Shown here: one piece after another, positions 34,851 to 43,112 of the stretch
Numbering within the stretch: the first letter of the stretch is position 1
How the letters are laid out: every line of letters starts with the position of its first letter
Source: QHXW01 sp035297145
GTDB taxonomy: Bacteria > Acidobacteriota > Terriglobia > Bryobacterales > Bryobacteraceae
Direction of reading: 5' to 3'
Assembly: GCA_035297145.1 (NCBI GenBank)
Contig: DATGZN010000001.1
Coordinates: 47,732 to 111,731, forward strand
DNA length: 64,000 nucleotides
Notes under the pieces: model-generated
What the model was told of the DNA's origin: nothing
The model's database searches: none
What the model saw: the letters and a program-made list of their open reading frames with translations, nothing else
Position numbers and translations under genes: made by a program

Positions 34851-35861
34851 GTGGCCGATGTGATCATCATTGGGGGTGGTCCGGCGGGCTCCTGCGCCGC
34901 GATCCGTTGCGCACAGCGGGGCCTGCACACCATCCTGCTCGAGCGCGAACTGTTCCCGCGCGACCGTCCGGGTGAATCGCTCCATCCAGGCTTCGAGATC
35001 CTGCTGGAACAGTTGGGCGTGCTGGATGCGGTCCTTGCCGCAGGCTTCCTGCGGTTCGACGGGAACTGGGTGGAATGCCAAGGCACAACTGTTTTCGAGG
35101 CGTTCAAGCCCACTAGCACCGGCGCCACTCGCGGACTCCAGGCCTGGCGGCAGGAGTTTGACGCCGTCCTGCTCCAGCGAGCCAGACAAATGGGGGTAGA
35201 GATCGTGCAGCCGGGCAGGGCGTTACGGCCGATTGTTACGGGGCCGCGTGTCGCTGGCGTCGAAACCGACTTGGGCAAATTGGAATCCACCTTTGTGATC
35301 GACGCGGCAGGCCGCGGCAATTGGCTCGCTCGCCATCTGAATCTTGAAATTCAGACCCGGTCTCCCCGCTTGATCGCGCACTTCGCTTACATGGAAGGCG
35401 AATGCCCGGCACGCGACGATAATCCCGGCTTCTTTGTCGACGCGACCGGTTGGACTTGGACGGCCCGCGTCCGTCCCGGCCTTTACAACTGGACGCGGCT
35501 CAACGTGGAAGACAATTCCATCGACCAGAATTTCTCACCCGCCGAATTCGCATCTCTGCGGCAGGTCGGCCGCGTGCAGACCGCGGATGTTACCTGGCGC
35601 CTGGTACCAGAGTGCGCCGGAGACGGCTACTTTCTGTGTGGGGACGCTGCCGCGGTCCTCGATCCCACAGCGTCCCACGGCGTCGTCAAAGCCATCATGT
35701 CCGGTGTACATGCCGCGGACCTGATCGTGCAAATCGCCCGCCGGGAAATAGCCGCGCCGGAAGCCGCGGCAGCCTTTCGGCAGTTATTCTTGACGTGGTT
35801 CGAGCATGACGTCGCGCGCCTGAAACGACAACACGCCCGCTGGTACGGCAAGCCGCGTTGA
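34851..35861 (+). CDS. FAD-dependent oxidoreductase (geranylgeranyl-reductase/halogenase-like)
   Basis: 336 residues starting at GTG. N-terminal FAD-binding Rossmann motif DVIIIGGGPAGSCAAIRCA, then FPRDRPGESLHPG, and the second FAD motif GDAAAVLDPTASHGVVKAIMSG, as in the PHBH-fold flavoproteins that include geranylgeranyl reductases and flavin-dependent halogenases. The halogenase WxWxIP motif is absent, so a reductase or monooxygenase role is more likely. No neighbouring gene defines the substrate. Confidence 0.82.
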   Translation: MADVIIIGGGPAGSCAAIRCAQRGLHTILLERELFPRDRPGESLHPGFEILLEQLGVLDAVLAAGFLRFDGNWVECQGTTVFEAFKPTSTGATRGLQAWRQEFDAVLLQRARQMGVEIVQPGRALRPIVTGPRVAGVETDLGKLESTFVIDAAGRGNWLARHLNLEIQTRSPRLIAHFAYMEGECPARDDNPGFFVDATGWTWTARVRPGLYNWTRLNVEDNSIDQNFSPAEFASLRQVGRVQTADVTWRLVPECAGDGYFLCGDAAAVLDPTASHGVVKAIMSGVHAADLIVQIARREIAAPEAAAAFRQLFLTWFEHDVARLKRQHARWYGKPR

Positions 35862-36043
35862 GGGCGAGGGTGCACTCCGCCGCGCTACGCGGAAGCGACC
35901 GGCAGGAATGCAAGTGCTTATTCATCGTCTCAGTCAGATTTGAGAGAAGCCGGACCGAAGCCGACTTCCAGGATTTGAAATCCCGAAGAGTCGAATCCTT
36001 CGCCACAGCCCGAGACAATGCGTAGTGGCGCGCCACTCAATGG

Positions 36044-37432
36044 ATGATGAATGTATTCAGAAGCAACTTGATGCTACCCGGTGTACTGCTTGCGCTAATA
36101 ATCGTTGCGCCCGTGCCGGGACAGACAGTTCCAAATGACGATACAGTGCTTAAGCAGATCATCATCTTTGGCCGTCATGGCGTCCGAGCACCCACACTAT
36201 CTCAAGCCGATTACGCTCAGTATTCACCTAGGCCGTACCCCGACTTCGGGGTTCTCCAGCCGGGCTATTTGACAGTCCACGGGGAGCAGGCGGAAGTCCT
36301 GCTTGGCGCGTACTACCGCAGCTATCTGCTCTTCGAGGGGCTCTTGACAGGCGACTCAAGCGCGGATCTAGCGCGCTCGTATTTCCGCGCCAATTCCATT
36401 CAGCGTTCCAACCTCACCGCCACGAAGTTGGGGGCTGGGTTGTTGAATGGCATAACCGTGCCCGTACACTCCTACCCGCTTGGCACAGCCGACCCGGTTT
36501 TCGATCCCATCTTGGCCAATATGGCAGCCGTCGACCCGGTTCGCGCGGCGCACGAGGCTCAAGAGATATACAACAGTGGAACAGCGTTGGCGTCCGCCTA
36601 TAGCGGCGAGTTCTCTCTCATTCGCAGCGTCCTGTTCAACTATCAAAACGGGGTGCAGCCACCGCCCCCCACGCCGCTAGGAATCACCGATCCAACCACT
36701 CAACCTATTCCTCTGGGTGCTATTACAACCCTGTTGTACACGGGCAACGTTATTGACGAGGGTGGACTTGCAGCAACCAACAGAGCGGCCGACCCGTTTG
36801 TGATGGAATACGCGAATGGCTTCCCGCTCGCCGATGTGGGTTGGGGGCAACTTTCGTTGGATACTCTTTCCCAAACAACCCGGCTCACAAACCTTACTCT
36901 GGGTATTGCACTTAGAACGCCGTACGTGGCCCAAGTGCAGAGCTCGAACGCTGCCGCGCACATACTACGTTCCATGAAGCAAGCGGTACTGGACGAAACG
37001 ATTCCTGGTGCATTTGGAGACGCCACATCACGGGTGATTGCAGTGATTAGTTCTGATGCCTACGTAACCGGATTGGCCGGACTTCTTAACCTGCACTGGC
37101 AACTACCCGGCTATCAACCGGACTATTGCACTATGGGCGGCGCGCTGGTTTTCGAACTACGACAGTCGACAGTATCTGGCGAGTACCTAGTTCGCGCGTT
37201 CTACACCGCGCAAAGCTTCGACCAATTGCGCAATCTGACGCCGCTGACGCTCAGTGCACCACCGGAAACCATCCAGCTTTGGATTCCGGGCGGCAGTAAA
37301 CCCGGCACGACTTTTGACGTCAGGTTTGAAATCTTTCAAAAGCTTGTGATGAATGCAATTGGGCCGCAATATGTGCAGGACCCTTCGCTGGAAGTTCCGC
37401 CTGGCGTGTTAGCCGGCGTGCCCGGGCAATAG
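36044..37432 (+). CDS. Secreted histidine-acid-phosphatase-like protein
   Basis: 462 residues with a signal peptide (LPGVLLALIIVAPVPG). IIIFGRHGVRAPT is the RHGxRxP phosphohistidine motif of branch 2 histidine phosphatases (AppA phytase, acid glucose-1-phosphatase). The second signature, normally HD or HAE, appears as ISSDAYVTGLAGLL, keeping the aspartate but with serine for histidine. Activity on phosphomonoesters such as phytate is possible but may be altered. It stands alone. Confidence 0.8.
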   Translation: MMNVFRSNLMLPGVLLALIIVAPVPGQTVPNDDTVLKQIIIFGRHGVRAPTLSQADYAQYSPRPYPDFGVLQPGYLTVHGEQAEVLLGAYYRSYLLFEGLLTGDSSADLARSYFRANSIQRSNLTATKLGAGLLNGITVPVHSYPLGTADPVFDPILANMAAVDPVRAAHEAQEIYNSGTALASAYSGEFSLIRSVLFNYQNGVQPPPPTPLGITDPTTQPIPLGAITTLLYTGNVIDEGGLAATNRAADPFVMEYANGFPLADVGWGQLSLDTLSQTTRLTNLTLGIALRTPYVAQVQSSNAAAHILRSMKQAVLDETIPGAFGDATSRVIAVISSDAYVTGLAGLLNLHWQLPGYQPDYCTMGGALVFELRQSTVSGEYLVRAFYTAQSFDQLRNLTPLTLSAPPETIQLWIPGGSKPGTTFDVRFEIFQKLVMNAIGPQYVQDPSLEVPPGVLAGVPGQ

Positions 37433-37517
37433 CGCCCGGCTCACGTACGTACGCGTCGGGTAAAGCCGAGGCGGTTAACTGCCGGGAAGCGGACGTCAGA
37501 ATCGGGAAAGTGCTCGT

Positions 37518-37790
37518 TCACAGATTTACGCACCAATGCCGCATGGGTGAGTATGTGGTGATTGCGGCGCAGAGAAGCGGCGCTGCTCCGGCAAGATTGA
37601 GGTTCGAAGGGACTCGGAGGACAAAGCGCTCATCGACGACTATGCTGTCGGAATAGCCACCGTGGGTGACGCCTCCGAGGTGCTTGTCCGGGGAGTTGTA
37701 GGTAAGGGTCAGGTTCGGGCAGAACTGCTCCAGACCAGCCTGGCACTCGGGGCAGGTGCGATCGGAATCGACCAGGCAGCCGACCCTTCC
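37518..37790 (-). pseudogene. Zinc-dependent alcohol dehydrogenase fragment
   Basis: Minus-strand translation gives VGCLVDSDRTCPECQAGLEQF, CPN, YNSPDKHLGGVTHGGYSD and LNLAGAAPLLCAAITTYSP, the structural-zinc loop and core of YahK/cinnamyl-type NADP alcohol dehydrogenases (about residues 95-190 of 350). It then hits a stop just before the NADP-binding fold. Start and C-terminal half are missing. It lies directly downstream of the cupin and aldo/keto reductase genes on the same strand, so an original three-gene oxidoreductase operon is likely. Confidence 0.75.
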
Positions 37791-37799
37791 TGTCCTTCG

Positions 37800-38204
37800 T
37801 CAGCTTGTGTATTGTTCGTCGCTGACCTGTTCCATCCAGTCAACTGCTTTGCCGTCGAGCTGTTCCTGAATGGCGATATGGGTCATCGCCATGGTTGGAG
37901 TAGCGCCGTGCCAATGCTTTTCACCAGGCGGAATCCAGACCACGTCACCCGGCCGAATTTCCTCGATCGGGCCTCCCCAGCGCTGTGCCCGGCCACAACC
38001 AGCCATCACAATCAGAGTCTGGCCCAGCGGGTGGGTGTGCCATGCCGTCCGAGCGCCGGGCTCGAAGGTGACACTGGCGCCGAAAGCCCGCGCCGGAGCG
38101 GGCGGGTTGAATAGCGGATCAATACGAACTGTGCCCGTAAACCAATCTGCCGGTCCCTTACCGGAAGGCTGTGAACCACTTCGTTTGATTTCCATTGTCT
38201 TCAA
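37800..38204 (-). CDS. Cupin, manganese-dependent (R)-hydroxynitrile lyase-like
   Basis: 134 residues, single cupin fold. It closely resembles the Granulicella tundricola hydroxynitrile lyase as I recall it: GPADWFTGTVRIDPLF, SVTFEPGARTAWHTHPLGQT, IPPGEKHWHGA and AIQEQLDGKAVDWMEQV. Metal ligands are His56, His58, Gln62 and His97, which become 53/55/59/94 if the fourth codon (MEIKR) is the start. Family enzymes cleave or form cyanohydrins in vitro; the physiological role is unknown. 24 bp downstream of the aldo/keto reductase. Confidence 0.82.
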   Translation of the reverse strand: MKTMEIKRSGSQPSGKGPADWFTGTVRIDPLFNPPAPARAFGASVTFEPGARTAWHTHPLGQTLIVMAGCGRAQRWGGPIEEIRPGDVVWIPPGEKHWHGATPTMAMTHIAIQEQLDGKAVDWMEQVSDEQYTS

Positions 38205-38228
38205 CCTTTACTGTTCGTGAATTGAATA

Positions 38229-39227
38229 TTAGCGGCCGGTCATCGCCTCCAGCTTTTCGGGATAGCGAGCCCCTTGCACCGTGATCTTTGACGCGGCGGC
38301 ATCGATCTCTCGCAGATCGTCGGGTGTGAGTTCCACTGAGAGTGCCCCGATGTTCTCTTCCAGGCGCGCCAGCTTCGTGGTTCCGGGGATGGGAGCAATC
38401 CACGGCTTTTGCGCCAGCAGCCAGGCGAGCGCGATCTGAGCAGGTGTCGCCTTCTTTCGTTTCGCGATGCTCGCAAGCAGATCGATCAGGGCCTGATTCA
38501 CTTTGAGAGCCTCCGGCGTGAAGCGAGGCAGGGTGCTGCGGAAATCGGAACTGTCGAACTTCGCGTTTTCGTCGATTTTCCCCGTGAGATAGCCCTTGCC
38601 CAACGGGCTGTACGGGACCAGCCCAATTCCGAGTTCCTCGAGGGTCGGTATGACTTCCGCTTCTGGGCGCCGCCACCACAGCGAGTATTCGTTTTGGAGC
38701 GCAGTGACCGGCTGGACTGCGTGTGCGCGCCGGATCGTCTGCACTCCAGCTTCAGACATGCCAAAATGCTTCACCTTGCCCTCCTGAATCAGGTCCTTCA
38801 CCGCCCCCGCTACGTCTTCGATTGGCACGTTCGGGTCAACGCGATGCTGATAGTACAAGTCGATGACATCCACCTTGAGCCGCTTGAGCGAGCCCTCGGC
38901 GGCCTGCTTGATGTGCTCCGGCCGGCTATTCAGGCCTGCCGCTCCGGGCCGGTTATCGCTGCCACTCAGATCGAACCCGAATTTCGTGGCGATCGCCACT
39001 TGCCTGCGGAAGGGAGCGAGGGCTTCGCCCACTAGTTCTTCGTTTGTGAACGGGCCGTAGACCTCGGCGGTGTCGAAGAACGTGATGCCGCGTTCGACGG
39101 CCGCCCGGAGAAGAGCAGTCATCTCCTGCTTGTCTTTGGGCGGGCCGTAGGAAAAGCTCATTCCCATGCAGCCGAGCCCGAGGGCTGAAACTTCCAGGCC
39201 GGTCTTTCCAAGTTTGCGCTTTTGCAT
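38229..39227 (-). CDS. Aldo/keto reductase
   Basis: 332 residues, (beta/alpha)8 AKR. N-terminal RKLGKTGLEVSALGLGCMGM, the catalytic set FDTAEVYGP (Asp, Tyr), ATKFGF (Lys) and YYQHRVDP (His), and the NADPH-binding IPGTTKLARLEENI. It resembles AKR13/YajO-type enzymes reducing aldehydes. It heads a minus-strand group with the cupin and the dehydrogenase remnant and is divergent from an AraC regulator, which probably controls it. Confidence 0.93.
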   Translation of the reverse strand: MQKRKLGKTGLEVSALGLGCMGMSFSYGPPKDKQEMTALLRAAVERGITFFDTAEVYGPFTNEELVGEALAPFRRQVAIATKFGFDLSGSDNRPGAAGLNSRPEHIKQAAEGSLKRLKVDVIDLYYQHRVDPNVPIEDVAGAVKDLIQEGKVKHFGMSEAGVQTIRRAHAVQPVTALQNEYSLWWRRPEAEVIPTLEELGIGLVPYSPLGKGYLTGKIDENAKFDSSDFRSTLPRFTPEALKVNQALIDLLASIAKRKKATPAQIALAWLLAQKPWIAPIPGTTKLARLEENIGALSVELTPDDLREIDAAASKITVQGARYPEKLEAMTGR

Positions 39228-39378
39228 TGTTTCTCCTTCGGAACTGTTTCTCTCATCTCCAGGTTAAAGTCGAGCGCCCCGGAAGCGGTATCCTGATCCT
39301 TCCGATTTATTGCCTATTCCTCTTGCAGTGTTGATCTACGGACAGAGCCAGCGGTTATCCTAGAGTAGAGGAGAGCGT

Positions 39379-40338
39379 ATGAAAAAGCCCAATGGAGCGG
39401 CGTCTCTGTTACGTGATCAAACACACGAATTGCGGGCGGAGCTGGCTCACAAGATTGCCTTGTTCATTGGCTCCGCAGAGAACCGGGCAACGGAGATTCC
39501 CGGGCTGTCGCTCCGCCGGCGCACCGCCCCCACCGCTCCATGCTCAACCACCTACGAGCCGGGCGTGACCGTGATCGCCCAAGGGCGAAAGCGAGTAGAA
39601 CTCGGCCGAAACATTTTCATCTACGATGCGTCGCGATTCCTGCTGACATCGGTCGATTTGCCGGTCGTCAGCCGGGTGATCGAGGCAAGTGAAAAGATGC
39701 CCTGCCTGGCGTTATCGCTCAAACTCGAAATGCCCGTGGTCCGAGAGCTTCTCAGCCGGGAAGAGATTCAAGTGGCTGAAGCGCCGCCTGACAGTCCAGG
39801 CATGGCGACCGGCGAAACTACGGTGGAATTCCTTGGTGCATGCTGCCGGCTCGTGGACCTGCTGGACACGCCGCAGGACATTCCTTTTCTCAGCGGCCTG
39901 ATTCAACGCGAAATCATCTACCGAATCCTTCGCAGCGCGGAGGGAGCACGCCTTCAAGCCATTGCGACGGTAGGAGAGCAGAGCAACCGGACGGCAAAAG
40001 CGATCGCCTGGATCAAGGCGAACTATGCCAAGCCGCTACAGGTGGAAGATCTCGCAGAAATCGCGGGCATGGGCGTGTCCACGCTGCACCATCATTTCCG
40101 GGTGCTCACGGCCATGAGCCCTCTTCAGTATCAGAAACAGCTACGGTTGCAGGCAGCGCGCGGCCGCATGCTCATGGATGGTCTCGACGCCGCAAGTGCG
40201 GCCTTCGAGGTCGGATACGAAAGCGCCAGCCAATTCAACCGCGAATACAGCCGTTTCTTTGGCCAACCTCCGATGCGGGATATTCGGACCCTTCGCTCGC
40301 CAAGCGCTCCACCGTTGGAGTCGGTCAGCAATCAGTAA
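39379..40338 (+). CDS. AraC-family transcriptional regulator
   Basis: 319 residues. An AraC N-terminal effector domain (TTYEPGVTVIAQGRKRVEL, DASRFLLTSVDLPV) precedes two helix-turn-helix motifs (about 210-305; QVEDLAEIAGMGVSTLHHHF and AAFEVGYESASQFNREYSRFFG). This is the AraC_N plus HTH_18 type commonly divergent from an aldo/keto reductase or short-chain dehydrogenase gene, exactly as here, with 151 bp between. AGGAGAG precedes the ATG. Confidence 0.92.
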   Translation: MKKPNGAASLLRDQTHELRAELAHKIALFIGSAENRATEIPGLSLRRRTAPTAPCSTTYEPGVTVIAQGRKRVELGRNIFIYDASRFLLTSVDLPVVSRVIEASEKMPCLALSLKLEMPVVRELLSREEIQVAEAPPDSPGMATGETTVEFLGACCRLVDLLDTPQDIPFLSGLIQREIIYRILRSAEGARLQAIATVGEQSNRTAKAIAWIKANYAKPLQVEDLAEIAGMGVSTLHHHFRVLTAMSPLQYQKQLRLQAARGRMLMDGLDAASAAFEVGYESASQFNREYSRFFGQPPMRDIRTLRSPSAPPLESVSNQ

Positions 40339-40462
40339 AACGCTGTCTGATCGTCAGTTCCGGGTGAGTCGTCGATCCGGAAGTAATCCACACGGCCGTT
40401 TTAGTCGCCAAACCGCGGATTGAGTGAAGAAGACGTTGGTTGCTGGTCGAACGTTCCTCAGC

Positions 40463-40692
40463 CTACGTCGTTCGTCCAGACCGCTTCCGTCTGGCCGCCT
40501 GCCTGTCCCGCTTCAGGCCCTCCCGTGCGAGACGCTTCGCAGTCCGAACCTCAGCCGCAACCAGGGACGCCTTCTTCGCGCGCGCCGAGCGTTCCTCTGG
40601 CGTCATGTCCTTGCGGACGCCTTGCCGCCTTGCCGGCCGAACATGCGCGCGATCTCCGTAATGGCCGCTCGAACGTCTGGCGGTATCTTCAT
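40463..40692 (-). pseudogene. Small basic hypothetical protein, frameshifted
   Basis: Minus strand from ATG at 40690-40692: MKIPPDVRAAITEIARMFGR then GGKA, ending in a stop near 40603. A shift there continues MTPEERSARAKKASLVAAEV with a Lys/Arg-rich tail to 40463. The two parts read together as a helical, basic ~75-residue protein. No family recognised. Confidence 0.35.
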
Positions 40693-41209
40693 CCATTCGA
40701 TGGTACACCTGACGGGGTATGGTGAATGGCGAAGGTCGTGGATGCTTCGATTCCAAACCTGCAACGTCACACTCTCCGCATAAGTGAACCAAGCGGCGGG
40801 ATTGGTACCAGAACGCCGTTTCAAGATCGCCCTGGCACAAGTCACCATAGACGACGTTCCGTCAACTTGGATTGCTTCCGAGTGCGGACGATTAGGGGGG
40901 CATTGCCACCAACAGGTCCGCGGCACCGCGAAACGCAGTCACGAATTGAGTTTTGATGACCAACACCGGTCAGCCCGAAGTCGACCTTTAATAGATGCTT
41001 CCAGCCGGAGGGACGTACGGCAGGCGACCCTAACTTGTGCCCGCTATCGATCTGGAAACGGCGATCGAGGAGATCATGCGATGACGCATCAATGAATAGG
41101 GCGTTATCCGTCAGGTGACCGCGTCTTGGCCAACCAATCCGATGGCTCGTGATCCTGGAGCCATTCGGGAACTTCATTCGGCAAGTCGGAAAATCACAGC
41201 ATGGTTGAT
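40693..41209. other. Intergenic stretch without recognisable gene
   Basis: Short open frames exist on both strands but none shows a recognisable domain, signal peptide or ribosome-binding site. It lies between a broken small gene and an ADOP remnant and is probably decayed sequence. Confidence 0.4.
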
Positions 41210-41212
41210 CTA

Positions 41213-41749
41213 CTCGGCGCGCAGCGCTTCCGAGCGGACCCCGAATAACATTGAACGTAGCAGCGTTGCCGCACCGAGCGAACCCAGCAGACCCAGCACA
41301 ACGCCGGTCGCCACCAGCCGCCAGGCCTCGCCCACGATCAACCGGTATACCGTTCCAGGCCGCGCACCCAACGCCATGCGAAGGCCGATTTCGCGAGTCC
41401 TCCCGCCAACCGAGTACGCCACAACGCCATAGAGCCCCACGATGCCGAGCAGCAGCGCGGCGCCCGCAAACACCCCGACCAGCCACGCGGCGGAACGGTG
41501 AAGATATGCCGACGGCGATTGATTCATCCTCTCCGTCATCGTCTCGCCGGCAGAAACCGTGATGAATGGGTCGATTCGATGGATCGCCTCGGACACCTGG
41601 GACCCTCCAACACTGATCGTCGTGGCCGTGGTGCTCACGGTATTCGCGCTGCTGGCCAGCTGCAATCGCCGATGGAGATTGTCGGAGTTGTGGAGGACAT
41701 CAAGGAGGGCCCTCTCGAAGGCGCAAACTGGGCGGCGGTTTACGTTCCC
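41213..41749. pseudogene. Inverted and deleted ADOP permease remnant
   Basis: Minus strand 41213-41596 encodes AIHRIDPFITVSAGETMTER, then LLGIVGLYGVVAYSVGGRTR and a truncated end in which LLRSMLFGVRS is joined directly to EALRAE-stop, the true family C-terminus with the last helices deleted. On the opposite strand, 41672-41749, lies EIVGVVEDIKEGPLEG followed by ANWAAVYVP, which in an intact ADOP is just upstream of AIHRIDPF on the same strand. An inversion between about 41600 and 41750 plus a deletion explain this. From 41750 to 42056 nothing is recognisable. Confidence 0.75.
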
Positions 41750-42056
41750 AAATGCGTGCCTTCTTTGTGGCCGGTGTCCGGAAGCCAGCGCCATGGGCAA
41801 AAATCGACCTGCTGAATCCCACGCTCGCCTTTCGTCCATCCATCTTCGCCGGTGCTTAGCACCCGCAGATGGCCCTGCGCATCGAGAAGGCCTTCGGCCC
41901 CGACATGGACTATCTGCTCCAAATGCAGCTCGCGTACGACGTAGCCAAGACCCGCGAGCATGCCAGGGACATCGTTGTGAAGCGATACGCTCCGGCGTAG
42001 AGACGCGCACCTATGGGCATGAAGATGCGAGATCTGAGCCAGTGTGCACAAGCAGT

Positions 42057-42774
42057 GGATCTGTCGCAAACGAGTTGAGTAGGGTTTGGTACGGTGAACG
42101 AGTGAAGAATAAACGGCCAGCACTGTTTCGTGGTCGACACTTTCAAGACGCAATCATCGCTCGCTGGGTTCTACGCTGTGCGCCAATTCTGAGTCAACGG
42201 ATTCGCCGTGAGATGCGCAGGCCGAACCGCTCCTGGCGGGTAGATGAGACGTATGTTCGAGTGGCAGGCAGGTGGACGTATTTGTATCGGGCCGTCGATT
42301 CGCAGGGAAACACGATTGATTTTATGCTGTCACCCCATCAGTGATCTGACGGCGGAGAAGCAGTTTCAGCAGCTTGCGCTGTGGCGAACCTGGGGAGGTC
42401 CGGCACGAGTGATTAACGTGGATGGCCATCCAGCCTATGCCCGCGCGATCGCGGAACTGAGGAGCCTAGACGAGTTCGGGCGGCGCTGTCGATGCCGACC
42501 CTCTCCTTATTGGAACCACGTTATCGAGCAGGACCATCGTTTTATCAAGAAGCGCATCTCTGCGAGCCTTGGATTCCGTTCGGTGGAGGGCGCGCCATAG
42601 ACGATTGCTGGCTACGAGGCGATGCACGCGATACGAAAGGGACAAGTCCGATGGCTTGCCAAGGGGAATGTTGTCGGTCAGGTCCAATTCATCCAACGGA
42701 TCCTCGGCATAGCTGCCTGATCACAGGTCTCTCCGATTTCACCCCTAACTCTCCACGCCGTTTGCGACAGATCC
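42057..42774 (+). mobile_element. Decayed IS6-family insertion sequence
   Basis: Perfect 16-bp terminal inverted repeats, GGATCTGTCGCAAACG at 42057-42072 and its complement at 42759-42774, bound a 718-bp element holding one DDE transposase gene. Ends resembling GGCTCTGTTGCAAA and this size are typical of IS6. The 8 bp flanks (CAAGCAGT and TTCCTCCC) do not match, so no target duplication remains, suggesting a later flank rearrangement. Confidence 0.8.
42102..42720 (+). pseudogene. IS6-family transposase, inactivated
   Basis: From GTG at 42102: FRGRHFQDAIIARWVLR, then a deletion of roughly 40 residues, then RRPNRSWRVDETYVRVAGRW. A frameshift near 42340 moves to VINVDGHPAYARA and HVIEQDHRFIKKRI, and a TAG at 42598-42600 interrupts before TIAGYEAMHAIRKGQVRWL and the stop at 42720. 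All three catalytic residues of the DDE triad are still present, but three separate lesions make the protein non-functional. Confidence 0.85.
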
Positions 42775-43112
42775 TTCCTCCCGTCCTTTCCGTAGAAGAC
42801 CCGGTGAGAATGCTGAGATCATCGCCCGTCGGCGGATTCACGGTAGTCCGGCGTGTGGTTCCAGCCGCGGCGCCAACTGCACTCCCCAGGCGAGAGGACA
42901 ATACTGCCTCGCGAGCACGAGAACAGAGGCTCTGCGACAAAATGAACAACCGAAAGGGCCATGAGCAAATGTGAGCAGATTTATAAAGATGTGTCTGTTA
43001 TGGTTACGGCGTCGCCGCGACCATATGAAGGCGCCCGGGAGTCCGAGCGCCACGCCAATAGAGGGATAGCGTTGAGGACTGCTATTTCAATGCGCAAAGA
43101 TTCGGCCATGCT
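42775..43112. other. Intergenic stretch between the IS end and the exporter gene
   Basis: No convincing gene or RNA signature. It may hold the promoter for the following AI-2E-type gene; no strong box is evident. Confidence 0.4.

Noticed and set aside
34772..35320. Minus-strand frames over the FAD oxidoreductase gene
   Set aside because: No conserved motifs; the plus-strand flavoprotein has both FAD motifs in frame.
37662..38114. Plus-strand 150-codon frame
   Set aside because: It is antisense to the cupin gene and the alcohol dehydrogenase remnant, which both show clear homology on the minus strand.
41559..42101. Long frame upstream of the IS6 transposase as part of the transposase gene
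   Set aside because: Only the part after the GTG at 42102, inside the terminal repeats, resembles a transposase; the rest covers the ADOP remnant in a different frame.
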